A DNA stretch of 8,199 nucleotides, taken from NCBI GenBank assembly GCA_008933525.1, contig WBUV01000125.1, forward strand, positions 1-8,199, given 5' to 3'. This DNA is from Bacteroidales bacterium. GTDB lineage: Bacteria; Bacteroidota; Bacteroidia; Bacteroidales; Tenuifilaceae. The number at the start of each line of letters is the position of its first letter. Position 1 is the stretch's first letter. Shown here piece after piece: positions 5,217 to 8,199 of this stretch. Below the pieces are notes generated by a model, which did no database searches, was not told the origin of the DNA, and was given only the letters and a program-made list of their open reading frames with translations. The translations under genes and the position numbers were made by a program.

Positions 5217-7745
5217 TTACATACTCTCAAGTCGATTTCTAATTTCCTTTATAATTGGTTTAATTTGCCGATTGAATTCATCTAGATAGGCAAATGCAGC
5301 TCGTTGTTTTCCTGGCTCAAGCATTTCAATTTTGTGAAGGAGCGATGCAATGTGGTAAATTTTAAATTGATTAAATGCCGATTTCATTTTGTGGGCAATC
5401 TCCGATGATTTAATCAGGTCTTTTTCCTTTATATACTTATTCAAATCATCGCTGTTTTTGTAGGTATTGTCCAAGAATGATATTAGAATAAGTTTTACAG
5501 ACGCATTATCGCCGCCCGCAAATCTGAATATATCGGTTAAATCGAATTGACTATTTGGAGTTTTACTTGTTTTTTGGGCTTTATCTTTTTCTCTAACTCT
5601 TTTTTGTAAGCCAACCAAAGGTGCCAAAGCATTAAAAAGATCATCTTCAATGAAAGGCTTTATTAAATAACCCGAGAACCCTTGCGATGTAAAATGATCC
5701 GGATTGTCAATCATGCTATTGGCGGTAATGGCAATAACGGGTAATCCGGTTTCGAGTTTTTCAACGATCTTAACCACATCGTAACCGCTAATGCCAGGCA
5801 TTTGTATATCGGTTAATATTGCTTTATACTGATTTTGGGTAATCACCTCTTCTAATTTTTCGGCATTAGAGATGGAGTCGACTACGAATCCCAGGCTTTT
5901 CGCCATTTCTACAACAATAAGCCTGTTGACATCGTCATCATCAATAATTAGTATCCTAGTTCCTTCTGGAATGGTGTAATCAACTAGGGTTGGTCTAATT
6001 TCATTGGAGGTTCCAGTTAGTCGAAATGGTATTAGAACTTTTACTGTGGTGCCCTCGTTTGGTGTGCTATTTAACGAAACTTCTCCACCTTGTAATTCTG
6101 TTAACTTTTTTACTATTGTCAACCCTAATCCTGTTCCGCCATATTTACGAGCCACTCCGCTGTCGGCCTGTGTAAATTCCTCAAATATCAAAGCCTGTTG
6201 TTCCTCGGGTATGCCAACTCCTGTATCGGCCACGGTAATAAGTAGTTTTGCAAAGTCGTCAGTCTTCTTAATTAACGAAGCGCTTACAATAATGCTTCCT
6301 GTTTCGGTGAATTTAATAGCATTGCTAAGTAGATTCATGAGAATCTGCCGTAACCTGAACGTGTCGCCCCAAAGCTCTGAAGGTGTCGAAGGATCAATGT
6401 TTACAAGGATATTAAGGTTCTTGTCATTAACTCTAGGCGTAAAAAAGGTAGCAACATCGCTAATTATTTGCTTTGGTTCGAAACGGGAGTTTTCCAGTTT
6501 AAGTTGACCCGATTCAAGCTTAGAGTAATCCAAAATATCGTTAATTACAGACAGTAGGTGATCGGCCGATGACGATAGTGTATTTACAAACTCCTTTTGT
6601 TTATCGCCTAATTCAGTTTTATTGAGTTGTCGGGTAATTCCAATTATTGCACTAAGCGGTGTTCGAATCTCATGGCTCATATTGGCCAAAAACTGCTCTT
6701 TCACCTTAAGCAATCGTTCTGCGTATTGCTTTGCCTCGAATAGTTGGACTCTGTATTGATTTCCTCTCGATATATCTCGGAAAATGACAGCCAACAGCAT
6801 TAACAGTAGCATAAAAGTTATTGCCCCTAATGCCAATACTTTGATAATTGATTTGCTGACAAGTTCTTGAACCACCATCGACTGCCGTAGCGAAGATGAA
6901 AGTTCCTGTTTTTCCAGTAAGCCTATTACAGAGCGAATTTGTTCCATTATTTCCCGGTCTCTTTCAAGCAGTTCCAGTTCTTTTTCGCTCAGGTTTATCC
7001 TGTATTCTCTTTGTTCTAGTCTAATCTGTTTAAGTATATCGGTAAGTCCGCTAATGATAGAGTCCGAAATGGAGGGTGTTATTGAAATTGTATCTTGCCG
7101 GGTTTCCACTCGAACCTTTGTAGGAATTGAGTCAACCTCGGTTGAGCCCACAAAAAAACTTTTAATTTTACCAAAAATACCTTTTTCACTTGTTTTCTTC
7201 GAAACCAAGGTATCGCGTTCCGATGTGGTTACAGTTGTGGTTTTTGCTATAGCTTTTGAATTTTGAACCGATTTCCCTGCAAAAGAAATTTGTTTAAGCG
7301 CTTCGTCGTAGAATCTATCAGCATTTTCGCTTTGTCTGAGTTTTATGAGTTCATCAACAATCTCGCGCTTACTTTTAATCAACCTTGAAATTTGATCGAC
7401 CTTTTTATTCTGATCGGAATTGTCCGATGTTAAACGATTAAGCGAGCGAACGGCGGTGTTTATCTTTTTTTGCTTTTCGGCGTATTTTCCCAAATATACT
7501 GGGTCGTTGGTAAGAACATAAGTTCTAATGTCGGTTTCTTCGCCGTATATTTCTGTAATTATTGCGTTTATAATTGCCAGTTTTTGGCCCGGTTCACTAA
7601 GGCCCTGACGGGTAAGATTCAACTCCATAAATCCTCGGTAGGTTATAACTATTGATACTACAGAGAAAATAAGTATAATAGCAAAACCACCCAAAACTTT
7701 GGGTTTAATCCACGAACCATATGATTTTTCAATTCCCTCGGCCAT
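5217..7745 (-). CDS. Hybrid sensor histidine kinase with receiver and HPt domains (orphan phosphorelay sensor)
   Basis: This is an inner-membrane sensor kinase that autophosphorylates on histidine and relays phosphate His-Asp-His to a separate response regulator. I place the start at the ATG at 7745 (842 residues); the frame can be extended only to a TTG at 7760. The order is: membrane helix 1 (17-36); an extracytoplasmic region (37-300) with a CHASE3-like stretch ETDIRTYVLTNDPVYL (70-85) and long charged helices; membrane helix 2 (about 302-322); HisKA with phospho-acceptor H358 in FLANMSHEIRTPL; HATPase with N475 of the N box, D507 of DTGVGIP and GGTGLGL from G536; a receiver (about 595-712) with D646 in LTDIQMPG and the conserved lysine in LIKPF; and HPt (about 745-835) with H785 in EIAHKMKSAF. 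All catalytic residues are present. There is no output domain and no response regulator nearby, so the target is unlinked. The region upstream on the same strand encodes a probable beta-barrel protein, which could be functionally related. Confidence 0.94.
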   Translation of the reverse strand: MAEGIEKSYGSWIKPKVLGGFAIILIFSVVSIVITYRGFMELNLTRQGLSEPGQKLAIINAIITEIYGEETDIRTYVLTNDPVYLGKYAEKQKKINTAVRSLNRLTSDNSDQNKKVDQISRLIKSKREIVDELIKLRQSENADRFYDEALKQISFAGKSVQNSKAIAKTTTVTTSERDTLVSKKTSEKGIFGKIKSFFVGSTEVDSIPTKVRVETRQDTISITPSISDSIISGLTDILKQIRLEQREYRINLSEKELELLERDREIMEQIRSVIGLLEKQELSSSLRQSMVVQELVSKSIIKVLALGAITFMLLLMLLAVIFRDISRGNQYRVQLFEAKQYAERLLKVKEQFLANMSHEIRTPLSAIIGITRQLNKTELGDKQKEFVNTLSSSADHLLSVINDILDYSKLESGQLKLENSRFEPKQIISDVATFFTPRVNDKNLNILVNIDPSTPSELWGDTFRLRQILMNLLSNAIKFTETGSIIVSASLIKKTDDFAKLLITVADTGVGIPEEQQALIFEEFTQADSGVARKYGGTGLGLTIVKKLTELQGGEVSLNSTPNEGTTVKVLIPFRLTGTSNEIRPTLVDYTIPEGTRILIIDDDDVNRLIVVEMAKSLGFVVDSISNAEKLEEVITQNQYKAILTDIQMPGISGYDVVKIVEKLETGLPVIAITANSMIDNPDHFTSQGFSGYLIKPFIEDDLFNALAPLVGLQKRVREKDKAQKTSKTPNSQFDLTDIFRFAGGDNASVKLILISFLDNTYKNSDDLNKYIKEKDLIKSSEIAHKMKSAFNQFKIYHIASLLHKIEMLEPGKQRAAFAYLDEFNRQIKPIIKEIRNRLESM

Positions 7746-7762
7746 CTTGCAAATCAACAACT

Positions 7763-7770
7763 CAAAATTA
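7763..7770 (-). promoter_or_regulatory. Possible -7 element for the sensor kinase gene
   Basis: On the minus strand TAATTTTG matches TAnnTTTG and ends 17 bases before the kinase ATG at 7745. A transcript from here would start downstream of the TTG at 7760, supporting the ATG as start. No -33 TTG is seen at the usual distance. Confidence 0.25.
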
Positions 7771-7828
7771 AATTAATTTATTGTTATTGACTACACATTA
7801 CTATTTTTTGCTGGCCGTCACATTATTT

Positions 7829-8199
7829 CTACCTGCTATAGAACGAAATACCTAAACTTACAGAGATAAAGAGAGGGCTGTCGCCAACTGGTGGTAATAC
7901 GAAGAATGCAAGTTTTGTTTTAGGTTTTGGAGCGAGTTTGTTCATGGTTGCGCTAAAGTTCGAGAAGTCGATATCGAAACCAAAACCTCCTGCGTTAAGT
8001 TGAAAATTGGAATCGCTTGTTGTCGACGTATTGTCCTGAATATAAGGGCTCGATGAATCCATTGTTACTGTCGATGAGGTTGTGCTTAGGTTCATTGTTG
8101 GCTTATACTTGAAGGTGAATGCAACTCCTTTCCAATTTCCTTCATCAATAAACTTTCCCATTCCAAAAGTCCAACCAAGGTTAAGGTTTATTAGTATAG
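7829..8199 (-). CDS. C-terminal part of a probable outer-membrane beta-barrel protein (truncated by window edge)
   Basis: The frame is open from the right edge to the TAG at 7831-7829. It therefore does not begin at the internal ATG at 8161: at least 12 more codons (ILINLNLGWTFG) lie upstream within the window, giving about 123 visible residues. The text shows alternating hydrophobic/polar strands and glycine/aromatic patterns: NLNLGWTFGMGKF, GVAFTFKYKP, AGGFGFDIDFS, TKLAFFVLP and the terminal FISVSLGISFYSR. These are typical of the last strands of an outer-membrane barrel, with a Ser/Thr-rich extracellular-type loop between. The final residue is arginine rather than the usual aromatic, with F-Y just before it. 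No specific family can be named from the fragment. The gene ends 83 bases before the kinase ATG on the same strand, with no clear terminator between. Confidence 0.6.
   Translation of the reverse strand, partial: ILINLNLGWTFGMGKFIDEGNWKGVAFTFKYKPTMNLSTTSSTVTMDSSSPYIQDNTSTTSDSNFQLNAGGFGFDIDFSNFSATMNKLAPKPKTKLAFFVLPPVGDSPLFISVSLGISFYSR

Noticed and set aside
6004..6507. 167-codon plus-strand open frame
   Set aside because: It is antisense to the well-conserved kinase HATPase and linker region and has no recognisable protein features.
7746..7760. Kinase start at 7760
   Set aside because: That codon is TTG; an ATG follows five codons later at 7745, and a candidate -7 element lies close enough that a transcript would begin after the TTG.
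7829..8161. Complete 110-residue protein starting at the ATG at 8161
   Set aside because: The frame continues upstream without a stop to the window edge in beta-strand-like sequence, so this is an internal methionine of a longer protein.

Overview
The window looks like ordinary chromosomal DNA from a member of the Bacteroidota, probably near the Bacteroidales or Marinilabiliales. I base this on several things. No clear Shine-Dalgarno sequence precedes any start codon. TAnnTTTG motifs of the Bacteroidota promoter type lie upstream of several genes. There is a lipoprotein with a thioredoxin-like C-terminus, and a large membrane hybrid histidine kinase ending in an HPt domain. The genes are moderately AT-rich. 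The assignment to phylum is an inference from style; I cannot name a genus.

Layout from left to right. Positions 1-365 (minus strand) hold the N-terminal 121 residues of a Crp/Fnr-type regulator that runs off the left edge. A 158-bp divergent spacer (366-523) contains two adjacent palindromes and three copies of a short TTTC(N)AATATCT motif. Next, on the plus strand, come rnr (RNase R, 524-2848), a very AT-rich small gene for a zinc-ribbon protein with two membrane helices (2885-3196), a lipoprotein with a C-terminal thioredoxin-like domain (3251-4480), an intergenic palindromic repeat (4481-4575), and a MarC-family membrane protein (4578-5213). A hybrid sensor kinase (7745-5217, minus) converges on the MarC gene with only 3 bp between the stop codons. 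Upstream of the kinase, on the same strand, is the C-terminal part of a probable outer-membrane beta-barrel protein that runs off the right edge (8199-7829).

The genes do not form one obvious pathway. RNase R handles RNA turnover, the lipoprotein is an envelope thiol or redox protein of unknown substrate, MarC is an inner-membrane protein of unclear role, and the kinase is an orphan phosphorelay sensor with no DNA-binding response regulator beside it. I did not find a convincing new multi-gene system. The most interesting signals are non-coding: the palindromic repeat with alternative pairings at 4489-4561, and the structured divergent spacer at 366-523. The AT-rich zinc-ribbon membrane gene is also worth a look. 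No stretch of more than 300 bases lacks a gene, and I saw no tRNA, rRNA, CRISPR array or insertion sequence.
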